A DNA stretch of 64,000 nucleotides from Qipengyuania sp. ABI-127-1 (GTDB lineage Bacteria > Pseudomonadota > Alphaproteobacteria > Sphingomonadales > Sphingomonadaceae): positions 744,001 to 808,000 of the forward strand of contig JALJCR010000001.1 of the NCBI GenBank assembly GCA_022953095.1, written 5' to 3'. Positions 49,824 through 58,742 of the stretch are shown here, in pieces; the first letter of the stretch is position 1, and each line of letters opens with the position of its first letter. The notes below the pieces were generated by a model that made no database searches, was not told the DNA's origin, and saw only the letters and a list, made by a program, of their open reading frames with translations. The translations under genes and the position numbers were made by a program.

Positions 49824-50455
49824 GCGCCGAACCACTCTATCGCATCGGGCAGCCTCACTTCGGGAAACCCGCCCGCACCCGCCAGCAGAGCCATGTAACG
49901 CGACTGCGGGATAGCCTGTGCGCCCAGCCGCGCCAGATGATCGGTCATGAACTGGCAGTCGAGCAGGGCGTAGCCCGCCGTCCGCATGGCGGCGACCAGC
50001 CAGGCGAGCGCCACCTTGCTTGCATCGCTTTCCCGGCTGAACATGCTCTCGCCGCAAAAAACACGGTCGAAGGCCACGCCGTACAGCCCGCCGACCAGTT
50101 CGCGCCCCCGCCAGCATTCGATCGAATGGGCGTGCCCCGCAATATGCAGAGCATTGTAGCTGGATTCGATTCGATGGCTTATCCAGCTTTCGGCATGTTC
50201 CTCGCGCGGGGCGGCACAGGCCGCGATGACCCCTGGGAAATCGGTATTGCAAGTCACGCGAAACCGGTTCTGCCGCAATGTCTTCTTCAAGCTTTTCGAC
50301 AGGCGGAAGCCATCGAGCGGGAGTATCGCCCGCTCGCGCGGTTCGACCCAATAAACCTCGGTATCCCTGCGGTGGTCGGCCATGGGGAACACACCGCCGC
50401 GATAGGCGCGCAACAGGAGATCGACGGGAATTCGAGAAGTCTTCGGGGCATGCAT
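49772..50455 (-). CDS. aat: leucyl/phenylalanyl-tRNA-protein transferase
   Basis: Adds Leu or Phe from aminoacyl-tRNA to N-terminal Arg/Lys of proteins, marking them for the N-degron pathway. Family features are LLLRAYRGGVFPMAD, WVEPRERAILPLDGFRLSKSLKKTLR, SWISHRIESSYNALHIAGHAHSIECW, GGLYGVAFDRVFCGESMF and LLDCQFMTDHLARLGA. I start at ATG 50455 (about 227 residues); GTG 50473 would add six residues. It converges on the DUF2155 gene with a 52-base overlap. clpS/clpA are not in the window. Confidence 0.95.
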   Translation of the reverse strand: MHAPKTSRIPVDLLLRAYRGGVFPMADHRRDTEVYWVEPRERAILPLDGFRLSKSLKKTLRQNRFRVTCNTDFPGVIAACAAPREEHAESWISHRIESSYNALHIAGHAHSIECWRGRELVGGLYGVAFDRVFCGESMFSRESDASKVALAWLVAAMRTAGYALLDCQFMTDHLARLGAQAIPQSRYMALLAGAGGFPEVRLPDAIEWFGAYSSPGKAIAQSLTQTS

Positions 50456-50540
50456 CGCGCGATCCCATAACACTTCGGCAGGTTGCGCGATATCCGCCTT
50501 GCCAAGTGCGAGCGGCCATACTAATGCGCGCCCTTCCTGC

Positions 50541-50616
50541 AGGGGTGTAGCTCAGCTGGTAGAGCATCGGTCTCCAAAACCGAGGGCCACGGGTTCGAAT
50601 CCTGTCACCCCTGCCA
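50541..50616 (+). tRNA. trnW: tRNA-Trp (anticodon CCA)
   Basis: A 76-nt cloverleaf with acceptor AGGGGTG/CACCCCT, D-arm AGCTCAGCTGGTAGAGCA, anticodon stem TCGGT/ACCGA with loop CTCCAAA giving CCA, T-arm GGG TTCGAAT CCT, discriminator G and encoded CCA. Confidence 0.97.
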
Positions 50617-50665
50617 TTTTCTCTTCGACTTGTATGGCCCCGCCCGGCGCACTATCGCGCGGGTC

Positions 50666-51556
50666 ATGACAGAAGAAGAAAAACGCGAACACTGTATCGC
50701 CGAGCGCAAGTTCTACGCTGCCGAACAGGAGGCCAAGTTCGAGCAGAAGGGTCTCGAGGTCGAGACACCGCAGACCGAGCATCCAAGCTACAAGCTGGCT
50801 TTCCAGGATACCGACTTCCTCCTGCGCGAGGAATTGCGGCCGGTCCGTTTCCAGCTCGAACTGCTCAAGCCCGAAATGGTTCTGGACGAGGCCGGTGTCG
50901 GTTCGACGCTGGTGATGTATGGCAGCGCACGCATTCCCCCGCCCGAAGCGGCTGAAACCGCGCTGGAAGGGGCCAAGGACCTGCGCGACGAAGAGCGCCA
51001 GGTCGTCGAGCGCCTCGTGGCCAAGTCGAAATATTATGACGAAGCGCGCAAGCTCGCCACGCTGGCTACGGAAAAGTCGATCATCGAGAACGGCAAACGC
51101 CAGTTCGTCGTCTGCTCGGGCGGCGGTCCGTCGATCATGGAAGCGGCCAATCGCGGCGCGAGCGAGGCTGGCGGGGAATCCATCGGGCTCAACATCATCC
51201 TGCCGCATGAGCAGGCGCCCAATCAGTATGTGACGCCCTATCTTTCGCTGAACTTCCACTATTTCGCTCTGCGCAAAATGCACTTTTTGCTGCGCGCACG
51301 GGCGGTGGCTGTGTTCCCGGGCGGCTTCGGTACATTCGACGAGCTGTTCGAACTGCTGACCCTGGTTCAGACCGGCAAAATGAAGCCGATCCCCATCCTG
51401 CTGTTCGGCAAGGAATTCTGGACGCGTGTGGTCAATTTCGAGGCCATCGCCGAGGAAGGCACGATCTCGAAGAAGGATCTCGACCTGTTCCGCTGGTGCG
51501 AGACTGCGGAAGAAGCCTGGGCCTATCTGTGCGAATTCTACGAGCTGAGCTGCTGA
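50666..51556 (+). CDS. LOG-family nucleotide phosphoribohydrolase-like protein
   Basis: Rossmann-fold protein of the TIGR00730/LOG family, which cleaves nucleoside 5'-monophosphates between base and ribose phosphate. From ATG 50666 it has 296 residues, the long form with an N-terminal extension of about 90 residues rich in charged helix. Diagnostic motifs are SGGGPSIMEAANRGA and PGGFGTFDELFELLT (LOG PGGxGTxxE). The cytokinin-activating role belongs to plant homologues; in bacteria it may be nucleotide recycling. It follows tRNA-Trp by 50 bases and converges with thiD four bases away. Confidence 0.88.
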   Translation: MTEEEKREHCIAERKFYAAEQEAKFEQKGLEVETPQTEHPSYKLAFQDTDFLLREELRPVRFQLELLKPEMVLDEAGVGSTLVMYGSARIPPPEAAETALEGAKDLRDEERQVVERLVAKSKYYDEARKLATLATEKSIIENGKRQFVVCSGGGPSIMEAANRGASEAGGESIGLNIILPHEQAPNQYVTPYLSLNFHYFALRKMHFLLRARAVAVFPGGFGTFDELFELLTLVQTGKMKPIPILLFGKEFWTRVVNFEAIAEEGTISKKDLDLFRWCETAEEAWAYLCEFYELSC

Positions 51557-51560
51557 CCAT

Positions 51561-52367
51561 TCAGTCCCGCTTGCGTACCGCCTGGTGCCCGAGCGGGCCG
51601 CTGCCTTCGCCGAAGCCGGGGGCATTCTCGATCGCCGAATAGGTAAAGGCGCGGGCGATGCGGATCGCATTGGTCAGCGGTTGCCGATAGCCAAGCAGCG
51701 TCGCCAGCGCGGCCGAAAGTGTGCACCCCGTACCGTGCGTATGGCGCGTGTCGATCCGTGCATGGGCAAAGCTCGCCAGCTTGCCTGTGGGCGAAACGAT
51801 CCGATCGACCACCTGCGACGTGTCCCCCGCATGGCCGCCCTTGGCCAGAACCTGCACGCCGTGGCGGTCGGCCAGCGTCTTGGCTGCATCGAACACATCC
51901 TCGTCGGCGATGGTCTCGCGCCCGGTCAGAATTTCAAGTTCGGGCAGGTTGGGTGTGACGATGGTGGCGATTTCCATAAGTGCGGTGAAACCGGCGATCG
52001 TATCCTCGTCCGCGAGCACGGACCCGCTGGTTGCGACCATGACCGGATCGAACACGATCGGCCCGGCGAAACTGTCCAGCCTATCGGCGAGCAGCCGCGC
52101 GGTTTCCGGCGAACCGAGCATGCCGATCTTGATCGCATCGGCCCCGATATCGGACAGGCAGCTTTCCACCTGTTCCAGCACGAAGCGCGGCGGCAGAGTT
52201 TCCACGCCGCGAACTCCGCGCGTGTTCTGCGCCGTGACTGCCGTGATCGCGGTCATCGCGTAACCGCCCAGCATGGTGATCGTCTTGATATCGGCCTGGA
52301 TACCCGCGCCGCCGGAACTGTCGGACCCGGCGATGGACAGGATACGGGGCGGGCCGGGTTGGCTCAT
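51561..52367 (-). CDS. thiD: hydroxymethylpyrimidine / phosphomethylpyrimidine kinase
   Basis: Phosphorylates HMP and HMP-P in thiamine synthesis and salvage. The 268-residue ribokinase-fold protein has ILSIAGSDSSGGAGIQADIKT at the N-terminus, VFDPVMVATSG, TPNLPELEIL and the C-terminal anion-hole signature DTRHTHGTGCTLSAALA. No other thi gene is adjacent. It is the last gene of glmM-DUF1272-thiD, starting with a four-base overlap on the DUF1272 stop. I see no TPP riboswitch upstream. Confidence 0.95.
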   Translation of the reverse strand: MSQPGPPRILSIAGSDSSGGAGIQADIKTITMLGGYAMTAITAVTAQNTRGVRGVETLPPRFVLEQVESCLSDIGADAIKIGMLGSPETARLLADRLDSFAGPIVFDPVMVATSGSVLADEDTIAGFTALMEIATIVTPNLPELEILTGRETIADEDVFDAAKTLADRHGVQVLAKGGHAGDTSQVVDRIVSPTGKLASFAHARIDTRHTHGTGCTLSAALATLLGYRQPLTNAIRIARAFTYSAIENAPGFGEGSGPLGHQAVRKRD

Positions 52368-52588
52368 CCCTGATATTTCCGCTCGGTGCTTGGCGGGAAT
52401 TTCTCGTGCAGCTTCTTAGCCCGCGTGGGCCGGTCCATCAGTTCTCCCCCGCAATTGGGGCAGACGTCATCGAGATCGTCGGCGCATTCGGTGCAGAAGG
52501 TGCACTCGAAACTGCAGATGAAGGCGCCGGAATTCTGTGCCGGAAGATCGGTTCCGCAGCGTTCGCAATCGGGACGCATTTCGAGCAT
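52364..52588 (-). CDS. DUF1272 zinc-ribbon-like protein
   Basis: A 74-residue protein beginning [16 protein letters not shown] and containing ICSFECTFCTECADDLDDVCPNCGGEL, with CxxC pairs typical of DUF1272 and suited to bind zinc. The function is unknown. The start ATG 52588 overlaps the glmM stop by one base (TGATG) and the stop overlaps thiD by four bases, so it is clearly translated within this operon. The extra codons upstream of 52588 lie inside glmM and are ignored. Confidence 0.88.
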   Translation of the reverse strand: MLEMRPDCERCGTDLPAQNSGAFICSFECTFCTECADDLDDVCPNCGGELMDRPTRAKKLHEKFPPSTERKYQG

Positions 52589-53925
52589 CAGGCTGCGCTC
52601 TCGACGGCGGCGCAAATCCGGTCGACGACCGTCTCGACCTGCGTGGCATCGTCGCCTTCGGCCATCACCCGGATGACGGGTTCGGTGCCGGACGGGCGGA
52701 TCACCAGGCGGCCTTTGCCCGCCAGTTCCTGTTCCGCCTCGGCAATCACCTGCCGAACAGTTGTGTTTTCCAGCGGCTTGCCGCCCGAATAGCGTACATT
52801 CTTGAGCAGTTGCGGAACCGGGTCGAAGACGTGCAACAATTCGCTGGCCGGCTTGCCCGAACGCACCAGGCTGGCAAGGATGCGAAGCGCTGCGATAGTG
52901 CCATCACCCGTGGTGCCGTGATCGAGCAGGATCATATGCCCCGATTGCTCGCCCCCGACATTGAAGCCCCCTTCCTTCATCCGTTCCAGCACGTAGCGAT
53001 CGCCGACCTTCGTGCGTTCGAGACCGAGGCCGATCCCCTCCAGATAGCGTTCGAGCCCCAGGTTGGACATCACGGTGGCCACCACGCCATCGCCCTTCAG
53101 GTCGCCCAGCGCCTTCAACCGGCTGGCGATCAGCGCCATGATCTGGTCGCCGTCGACCGTCTTGCCCTTCTCGTCGATGACGATCAGCCGGTCGGCATCG
53201 CCATCCAGGGCAATGCCGATGTCGGCGCCTTCGTCGAGCACGCGGGCCTTGATGGCATCGAGCGCGGTGGAGCCGACGCCGTCATTGATGTTGGTTCCGT
53301 TGGGGGCGACACCCATCGGGATGATATCCGCGCCCAGTTCCCAGATCGCGCTGGGAGCGACCTGGTAGGCGGCGCCGTTGGCACAGTCGACCACGACTTT
53401 AAGCCCGTCGAAGCGGACATCGGAGGCCACCGATTGCTTGACCGCGTGGATGTAGCGCCCGCGCGCATCCTCGATCCGGCGAGCGCGGCCGATGCGGTCC
53501 GGCTCGACCAGCAAGGGATCCTGTTCGAGCAACCGCTCTATCGCCGCTTCGGCCTTGTCCGACAGCTTGTAGCCATCGGGGCCGAACAGCTTGATGCCAT
53601 TATCTTCGAAAGGATTGTGACTGGCGGAAATCATCACACCCAGATCGGCGCGCATTTCGCGCGTGAGCAGGGCGATGGCGGGCGTCGGCAGCGGCCCGGT
53701 CATGATCACATCCATCCCGACCGAGGTGAAACCCGCAACCAGCGCGCTTTCCATCATATAGCCCGACAGGCGTGTATCCTTGCCGATCACCACGCGGTGT
53801 CGGTGGTCGCCGCGCAGGAAATGCGTGCCTGCCGCCTGGCCTACCCGCATCGCGGTGGCGGCGGTCATCACGCCCTCGTTCGTGCGTCCACGAATTCCGT
53901 CAGTGCCGAAGAAATTGCGAGCCAT
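52588..53925 (-). CDS. glmM: phosphoglucosamine mutase
   Basis: Interconverts glucosamine-6-phosphate and glucosamine-1-phosphate for UDP-GlcNAc, peptidoglycan and lipopolysaccharide synthesis. From ATG 53925 it has 445 residues: [18 protein letters not shown], the active-site serine loop [17 protein letters not shown], metal loop [13 protein letters not shown], sugar loop GGEQSGH and phosphate loop [13 protein letters not shown]. All four catalytic loops of the alpha-phosphohexomutases are intact. First gene of a run with DUF1272 and thiD; divergent from sodB. Confidence 0.97.
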   Translation of the reverse strand: MARNFFGTDGIRGRTNEGVMTAATAMRVGQAAGTHFLRGDHRHRVVIGKDTRLSGYMMESALVAGFTSVGMDVIMTGPLPTPAIALLTREMRADLGVMISASHNPFEDNGIKLFGPDGYKLSDKAEAAIERLLEQDPLLVEPDRIGRARRIEDARGRYIHAVKQSVASDVRFDGLKVVVDCANGAAYQVAPSAIWELGADIIPMGVAPNGTNINDGVGSTALDAIKARVLDEGADIGIALDGDADRLIVIDEKGKTVDGDQIMALIASRLKALGDLKGDGVVATVMSNLGLERYLEGIGLGLERTKVGDRYVLERMKEGGFNVGGEQSGHMILLDHGTTGDGTIAALRILASLVRSGKPASELLHVFDPVPQLLKNVRYSGGKPLENTTVRQVIAEAEQELAGKGRLVIRPSGTEPVIRVMAEGDDATQVETVVDRICAAVESAA

Positions 53926-54099
53926 CTGTCGGGCGCCTCCTTTTGCTAGGCCCCCCATGGCGCGGTTGGGCTGCGAATAAAAGACCGTCTGCCCCCCTTT
54001 TCGCGCACAATATCGCCGCTATGTGCAACCACGCGCGCATAGACGCGTTAGGAACGCGAACACGAATTTCTTTCACTCCAACCCAAGAGGGGACATTTC

Positions 54100-54711
54100 A
54101 TGGCTTTTGCGCTGATCGACCTGCCTTACGACGACACTGCGCTGGAACCGGCCGTGTCGGCAAAGACGCTGTCGTTTCACCACGGCAAGCACCACAAGGC
54201 TTATATCGACAAAACCAATGCCGCGATCGAGGGCGGCGAGTTGGCCGACAAGAGCCTGGAAGAGGTCATTGCGGCGGCTCGTGGCAGCAATGCGGGACTG
54301 TTCAACAATTCGGCCCAGAGCTGGAACCACGGCTTCTACTGGCACTCGATGGCGGCCGAGGAAACCAACGCTTCGGGCGAACTGAAAAGCATGATCGACG
54401 AGGCTTTCGGTTCGATCGACGGGCTCAAGGAAAAGCTGGCAGAACGCGGTGCGGGGCATTTCGCCAGCGGCTGGGTCTGGCTGGCGGTCAAGGATGGCAC
54501 GCTGACCATCGAGGAAACCCATGACGGCGATACGCTGGCCGATCAGGCCGACGTCAACCCGCTGCTCGTGATCGATCTCTGGGAACACGCCTATTATCTC
54601 GACCACCAGAATGCGCGCCCCGCCTATCTCGAAGCGGTGAACGGCAAGCTGAACTGGAGCTTTGCGAGCGAGAACCTCGCCCGCGGAACGACGTGGCAGT
54701 ATCCGAACTAA
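54100..54711 (+). CDS. sodB: superoxide dismutase (Fe/Mn family, Fe-type)
   Basis: Converts superoxide to oxygen and hydrogen peroxide. The 203-residue protein has metal ligands in KTLSFHHGKHHKAYI, NHGFYWHSM and DLWEHAYYLDHQN, and the QSWNHGFYWHSM segment typical of iron-type enzymes. No signal peptide, so cytoplasmic. AGAGGGG precedes ATG 54100. It has its own hairpin terminator and is monocistronic. GGAAC occurs upstream at 54051, but without GTT at the correct spacing, so a general-stress promoter is not supported. Confidence 0.96.
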   Translation: MAFALIDLPYDDTALEPAVSAKTLSFHHGKHHKAYIDKTNAAIEGGELADKSLEEVIAAARGSNAGLFNNSAQSWNHGFYWHSMAAEETNASGELKSMIDEAFGSIDGLKEKLAERGAGHFASGWVWLAVKDGTLTIEETHDGDTLADQADVNPLLVIDLWEHAYYLDHQNARPAYLEAVNGKLNWSFASENLARGTTWQYPN

Positions 54712-54735
54712 GGAGCTGTCTAAGCATTTGGGGAG

Positions 54736-54768
54736 AGCCCGTCGCCAGTGATGGCGGCGGGCTTTCTA
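54736..54768 (+). terminator. intrinsic terminator of sodB
   Basis: AGCCCGTCGCC (54736-54746) pairs with GGCGGCGGGCT (54753-54763) with one mismatch, followed by TTCT. It overlaps the 3' end of the convergent transporter gene, so it may serve both. Confidence 0.8.
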
Positions 54769-55944
54769 TTTCGGCGGTGCTTCGCTCGCGGCGGGCTCGT
54801 CGAACAGGCTGGTGGCGAAGAGCGGTTCGCCGAAAATGAACCCGACCAGGTTCGGTCTGCCGATATGGTCGAACAATGCGGTCAGCATCAGCAGGATCGG
54901 CACCGACAGAAGCGCGCCGAAAAAGCCCCATATCCAGGTGAAATAGGACAGGGCGATCAGGATCAGGACGGGATTCATGGTAAAGCGAGCGCCAAGAATG
55001 GACGGGGTGACCACGTTGGCCTCCACCGTGTGCAGCGCGAGATAGGCCGCCGCCGGTATCAGGCCGAGCACGATCGTGTCGGCGGTTCCGATCCCGAACA
55101 GGCCGAGCAGGGCAATCATCACGATCGGCCCGACATAGGGCAGGAAATTGAGCAGAGCCGCCAGCCCGCCCCACATGATCGGCGCATCCACACCCAGCGC
55201 CCAGGCGCCCAGTGCCACCACCACGCCGACCAGCGCATTGATCCACCCGACGGTCAGAATATAGGCGGCGACCCGGTCCTGCACCTCGCGCAGGACGCGC
55301 GCGGCCTTGATACTGGTGCCGAAACTCGCGCGGCCGAACAGCAGGCGCTGGCGCAGGCGCACACGCGCTTCGATCATGAAATAGGCCATCAGCAGCGTCA
55401 GGATCGTCTCGATGATCAGGCTGGGCGTGGCGAAGGCGACCTGTTCGAGCAGGCTGGGGGCGGCCAGCACCACTTCGCGCGTCCCTTCATCGTTCATCAG
55501 CGCCGCTAGCTGGGCATTGATCGTGGCAATCCAGGCAAACCGTTCGCGCAGCTCGCTGAAACGCGACATTACGCGCCTGACCATGTCGGGAACATCGTCG
55601 AACAGGGCGATGGCGGGCTGCAGGATCAGGGCGAGGGCCAGCAGCAGGATGGTAAAGAAAATCAGGAGCGCGGTGATCGACGCCAGCGCATTGGGCAGGC
55701 CCCAGCCATTGAGCTTATCGGCCAGCGGCGAGAGGATCACGGTCAGCACCAGGGCCGTAACGACAGGCAGGAACACCACCGAACCGATCGACAGGACGAA
55801 GGGCAGGGCGAAGAAGAGACCCAGCCCGATCAGCAGAACGAGCGAGGAAATCAGCCGCAATTCCTGTTCCGCGAATGCCAGCCGACGCGAACGGCGCGCG
55901 TCCACTCGCGGTGCGGTCGGCTCGGGAGGCTGGGTCTCGCTCAT
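54766..55944 (-). CDS. AI-2E family transporter (PerM-like)
   Basis: Inner-membrane protein of 392 residues with about eight transmembrane helices: two N-terminal pairs (about 30-85), a helix near 90-110, a soluble helical domain (about 115-200) and a C-terminal bundle. Family features are LVGVVVALGAWALGVDAPIMWGGLAALLNFLPYVGPIV and ILIALSYFTWIWGFFGALLSVPILL. The family was named for AI-2 export, but several members are Na+/H+ antiporters or of unknown role. It follows ecfG after 58 bases on the same strand, so may be read through from the stress promoter. Confidence 0.88.
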   Translation of the reverse strand: MSETQPPEPTAPRVDARRSRRLAFAEQELRLISSLVLLIGLGLFFALPFVLSIGSVVFLPVVTALVLTVILSPLADKLNGWGLPNALASITALLIFFTILLLALALILQPAIALFDDVPDMVRRVMSRFSELRERFAWIATINAQLAALMNDEGTREVVLAAPSLLEQVAFATPSLIIETILTLLMAYFMIEARVRLRQRLLFGRASFGTSIKAARVLREVQDRVAAYILTVGWINALVGVVVALGAWALGVDAPIMWGGLAALLNFLPYVGPIVMIALLGLFGIGTADTIVLGLIPAAAYLALHTVEANVVTPSILGARFTMNPVLILIALSYFTWIWGFFGALLSVPILLMLTALFDHIGRPNLVGFIFGEPLFATSLFDEPAASEAPPK

Positions 55945-56002
55945 CAGCCTCTATCTGCCCTTCACGGCGAATCGTGACAAGCGCCGCACGAACAAAGATT
56001 TT

Positions 56003-56608
56003 CTAGCTGCGGCTGGCGCCCTGGCCCGCGGCGACATCGTCGAGTTCCTCGAGAATGGCACGGTGCGCGGCATTGTCATCGATCGAGCGTTTGGGAATGT
56101 TGCCATCGGCCAGCATTGCGTTGAGCGCGGCGCGGGCACGCCCGACCCTGCTTTTGATCGTGCCTACGGCGCATCCGCATATGGTCGCGGCTTCCTCGTA
56201 GGAGAAGCCGCCCGCGCCCACCAGCAGCAGTGCCTCGCGCCGTTCGGGCGGCAATGTCAGCAAGGCGCGGTGCATATCGGACAGGTGAATCGGTTCCTCC
56301 TGACCGGCGGGTGCGGTCAATACGCGTTCGGCCACCGTCTCGTCATATTCGCCGCGAAAGCGATTGCGACGCATGTCGGTCAGATAGGCGTTGCGCAGGA
56401 TCACGAAGGTCCAGGCGCGCATGCTCGTGCCGGGTTGGAAGCGCTCTTGCGCGGCCCAGGCCTTGAGCAGCGTTTCCTGCACGAGATCGTCGGCCATGTC
56501 GGCTCTGCCGCACAGCCCCCGCGCAAAGGCGCGCAAATGAGGCACGACCTCGGTGAGCTCGCGTTTGAAATCAGCCTTTTCGGAGGCCGTCCGTTCCTCC
56601 TTCGCCAT
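56003..56608 (-). CDS. ecfG: ECF sigma factor EcfG of the general stress response
   Basis: Alternative sigma factor (ECF15 type) directing RNA polymerase to stress promoters. The 201-residue protein has sigma region 2 (MADDLVQETLLKAWAAQERFQPGTSMRAWTFVILRNAYLT, about 37-78) and region 4 (LPPERREALLLVGAGGFSYEEAATICGCAVGTIKSRVGRAR, about 118-160). Its start shares one base with the nepR stop. Identity comes from region similarity plus direct linkage to nepR and nearby phyR. The predicted promoter upstream of nepR matches EcfG's own consensus, implying positive autoregulation. Confidence 0.95.
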   Translation of the reverse strand: MAKEERTASEKADFKRELTEVVPHLRAFARGLCGRADMADDLVQETLLKAWAAQERFQPGTSMRAWTFVILRNAYLTDMRRNRFRGEYDETVAERVLTAPAGQEEPIHLSDMHRALLTLPPERREALLLVGAGGFSYEEAATICGCAVGTIKSRVGRARAALNAMLADGNIPKRSIDDNAAHRAILEELDDVAAGQGASRS

Positions 56609-56799
56609 CAGTCTTTCGCATCCAGCTTGTCGAGAAGATCCTGGAACGTGTCGGGCAGTGGTTCCTCCACGACCGAATCGTAAAGCTTCCTCAGGCCGGT
56701 CGCCCAGTCCGGGTGCGTGTCTTTGCCGCTTTTGGCGGGAGTGGGAAGCGGTCCGCCAGCGGGGACTCGCTGCGGTGTCTTGGGCGTCTTGGAACTCAT
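56608..56799 (-). CDS. nepR: anti-sigma factor NepR
   Basis: Small 63-residue anti-sigma factor that binds EcfG in unstressed cells and is titrated by phosphorylated PhyR. After a disordered, proline/lysine-rich N-terminus comes the diagnostic helix pair GLRKLYDSVVEEPLPDTFQDLLDKLD (about 35-60). NepR proteins are often missed because they are short; linkage directly upstream of ecfG, with a one-base overlap, confirms it. A consensus stress promoter lies about 84 bases upstream. Confidence 0.95.
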   Translation of the reverse strand: MSSKTPKTPQRVPAGGPLPTPAKSGKDTHPDWATGLRKLYDSVVEEPLPDTFQDLLDKLDAKD

Positions 56800-56882
56800 G
56801 GCGCGAAAGGTACTACCTTATTAGATTTCTCGCCCGGGCAGCGTGCACGGGCGGAATTGTCGATCCCGGATGTGCTTCGCAC

Positions 56883-56907
56883 AACGTATGGACAACACAC
56901 AGGTTCC
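56883..56907 (-). promoter_or_regulatory. EcfG-type promoter of nepR-ecfG
   Basis: Minus strand: GGAAC (56907-56903), 17 bases, then GTT preceded by C (56885-56883), a full match to GGAAC-N16-CGTT. It implies a leader of about 75 bases before nepR and an autoregulatory loop. The rest of the 242-base nepR/kinase gap holds no gene. Confidence 0.82.
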
Positions 56908-57041
56908 CGCCAACCCCATCTTGGAACTAAACGCGCTTCCCGGCATAGTGAGTTGCAATATACGACAACACCCGATGAATTGTCAGGGGCAGAACGCTGG
57001 TCACCGAGAAACTCCAACGCAAAGGACGCCGGAGGCGTTGG

Positions 57042-58700
57042 TTGATCGATTATCCCCGCGGAATCCCGGTGCTGATTTTCGTTCTGGTCACCGGTATCAC
57101 CGTGCTCAGCGTCTTTGCGATCGAGCGGGGCGAGCAGGAGCGCGATGCCGCCGATGTCGCGCGCAAGGCGCAGGCGATGACTTCGGCCATCGAACGGCGG
57201 GCCTATACCAGCTCGGCCTATCTGCGTGCGGGTGCCGCATTGCTGTCGACGCAGGATGAAGTCACGCCTGAACTGTTCAGGCGGTTTGTTTCCGAACTGC
57301 GCCTGGATGCCAATTATCGGGGCGCGGAAGGGATTGGCTGGGCGCCCGTCATCGAGGCGGCGGAACTTGCCGCGTTCGAAGCCCGGCTCGGCATGAGCCG
57401 GAGGGACGAACAGCATGTCACTCCCACGATCGAGGAACAGCCGCGCGACCTGCTGACGCCGATCCTGTTCCTGCAGCCCGACACCGTGCGCAACCGCCGC
57501 GCGCTGGGCTACGACATGTATTCCGAACCGACGCGTCGTGCGGCGATGGATTTGGCCGCGGCCAATGATCGCCCTACCGCCAGCGGGCCGGTCGTGCTGG
57601 TGCAGGAAGGCGGCGGGGATGCTGCCGGCTTCCTCATTATGATGCCGGTCTTCGAGGGGCTGAGCAGCTCGCGCGAGCTCAAGGGCTTTATTTACAGCCC
57701 GTTCAATGCCTCGCAGTTTCTCGCCTCCGCGTCCGATCTGGTCAGCTATGACGACATCGGCGCCCGGCTGCTCGACGGCGAGACCGTCGACCCGGTGCCG
57801 ATGGCGCGGAGCGATGCCTGGCTCGATGGCCGGTCGGCCGTGGTCAGGGAAGTCAACCTCGCCAATCGCACAATGATGCTCGAAGTGCAGTCCACGCGTG
57901 AAGAGGGACTGTCCTCTATGTCGATGATCACGCTGCTGTTCGGCCTTGCCGTCGCCAGTCTGTTGATGCTGGTGGCGCGTTTGCTGACCCAGCAGACGCT
58001 GGAGGATCGCCGCGCGATAAGCTGGTTCGAGGAACAGAACTCGATCCGCAATTCGCTAACGCGTGAGCTCAATCACCGGGTCAAGAACACGCTTGCCAAT
58101 GTGCTGTCGATCGTGTCGCTGACCCGCCGCAGGGCGATGGATCTCGACGAATTCGCCGAGGGGCTCGACGGGCGTATTCGCGCGCTGTCGGCCACCCACG
58201 ATCTGCTGACCCAGTCGGACTGGGGGACCACGCCGATCCGTGCGGTGGTAGAGGTCGAGCTGGCGCCGTATGCGCGCGACGAGGACCACCAGCTCGATCT
58301 GGTCGGTCCGCATACCGAACTTGCACCGAACGATGCCTTGTCGCTGGGCCTCGCGGTTCACGAGCTGGCCACCAATGCGGCGAAATACGGATCGCTCAGC
58401 GTTCCGGGCGGCAAGGTGACCGTGCGGTGGAGCCAGGTCAACGACACGCTGGCGAAAATTGAATGGATCGAGAACGACGGGCCACCCGTATCGCAGCCGG
58501 AGCGTCGCGGGTTCGGCACCGATCTGATCGAGAAGATCGTAGCGCATGAGCTGCGCCATCCGGTCGAACTCGATTTCCGGCCGGAGGGAGTTCGCTGCAG
58601 CCTGCTCGTGCCGATACGCGAACCGAGCGAATTCGAATTGCGAAGCAAGGGGCCGGGCGCGCGCGAACTGGATGCAGACGAAGAAAAACCCGGACCGTAA
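57042..58700 (+). CDS. CHASE-domain HWE sensor histidine kinase (PhyK-like)
   Basis: Membrane sensor kinase of about 552 residues, likely input for PhyR. Transmembrane helix 1 (about 8-27), periplasmic CHASE domain (about 40-270), helix 2 (about 295-315), then an HWE/HisKA_2 kinase with H345 in ELNHRVKNTLANV and HATPase motifs HELATNAAKYGSL and RRGFGTDLIE. The start is unsettled: TTG 57042 has GGAGG six bases upstream, but the frame is open back to 56979 and encodes a basic stretch (KLQRKGRRRRW) that looks like a genuine cytoplasmic tail. It sits between nepR-ecfG and phyR. Confidence 0.88.
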   Translation: MIDYPRGIPVLIFVLVTGITVLSVFAIERGEQERDAADVARKAQAMTSAIERRAYTSSAYLRAGAALLSTQDEVTPELFRRFVSELRLDANYRGAEGIGWAPVIEAAELAAFEARLGMSRRDEQHVTPTIEEQPRDLLTPILFLQPDTVRNRRALGYDMYSEPTRRAAMDLAAANDRPTASGPVVLVQEGGGDAAGFLIMMPVFEGLSSSRELKGFIYSPFNASQFLASASDLVSYDDIGARLLDGETVDPVPMARSDAWLDGRSAVVREVNLANRTMMLEVQSTREEGLSSMSMITLLFGLAVASLLMLVARLLTQQTLEDRRAISWFEEQNSIRNSLTRELNHRVKNTLANVLSIVSLTRRRAMDLDEFAEGLDGRIRALSATHDLLTQSDWGTTPIRAVVEVELAPYARDEDHQLDLVGPHTELAPNDALSLGLAVHELATNAAKYGSLSVPGGKVTVRWSQVNDTLAKIEWIENDGPPVSQPERRGFGTDLIEKIVAHELRHPVELDFRPEGVRCSLLVPIREPSEFELRSKGPGARELDADEEKPGP

Positions 58701-58713
58701 AGCGGCCCGGGTT
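58687..58713. terminator. hairpin between the PhyK-like kinase and phyR
   Basis: AACCCGG (58687-58693) pairs with CCGGGTT (58707-58713), continued by CCG/CGG after one mismatch. It overlaps the kinase stop codon and lies between convergent genes; the T-tract is only TTT. Confidence 0.5.
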
Positions 58714-58742
58714 TCCCGTTATATGGTTGAATGCGGTGGCGG

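Noticed and set aside
54051-54100. GGAAC upstream of sodB as an EcfG promoter
   Set aside because: No GTT at 16-18 bases; the corresponding position reads TCA.
56923-56960. GGAAC on the plus strand upstream of the PhyK-like kinase
   Set aside because: The nearest GTT is 24 bases away, outside the accepted spacing.
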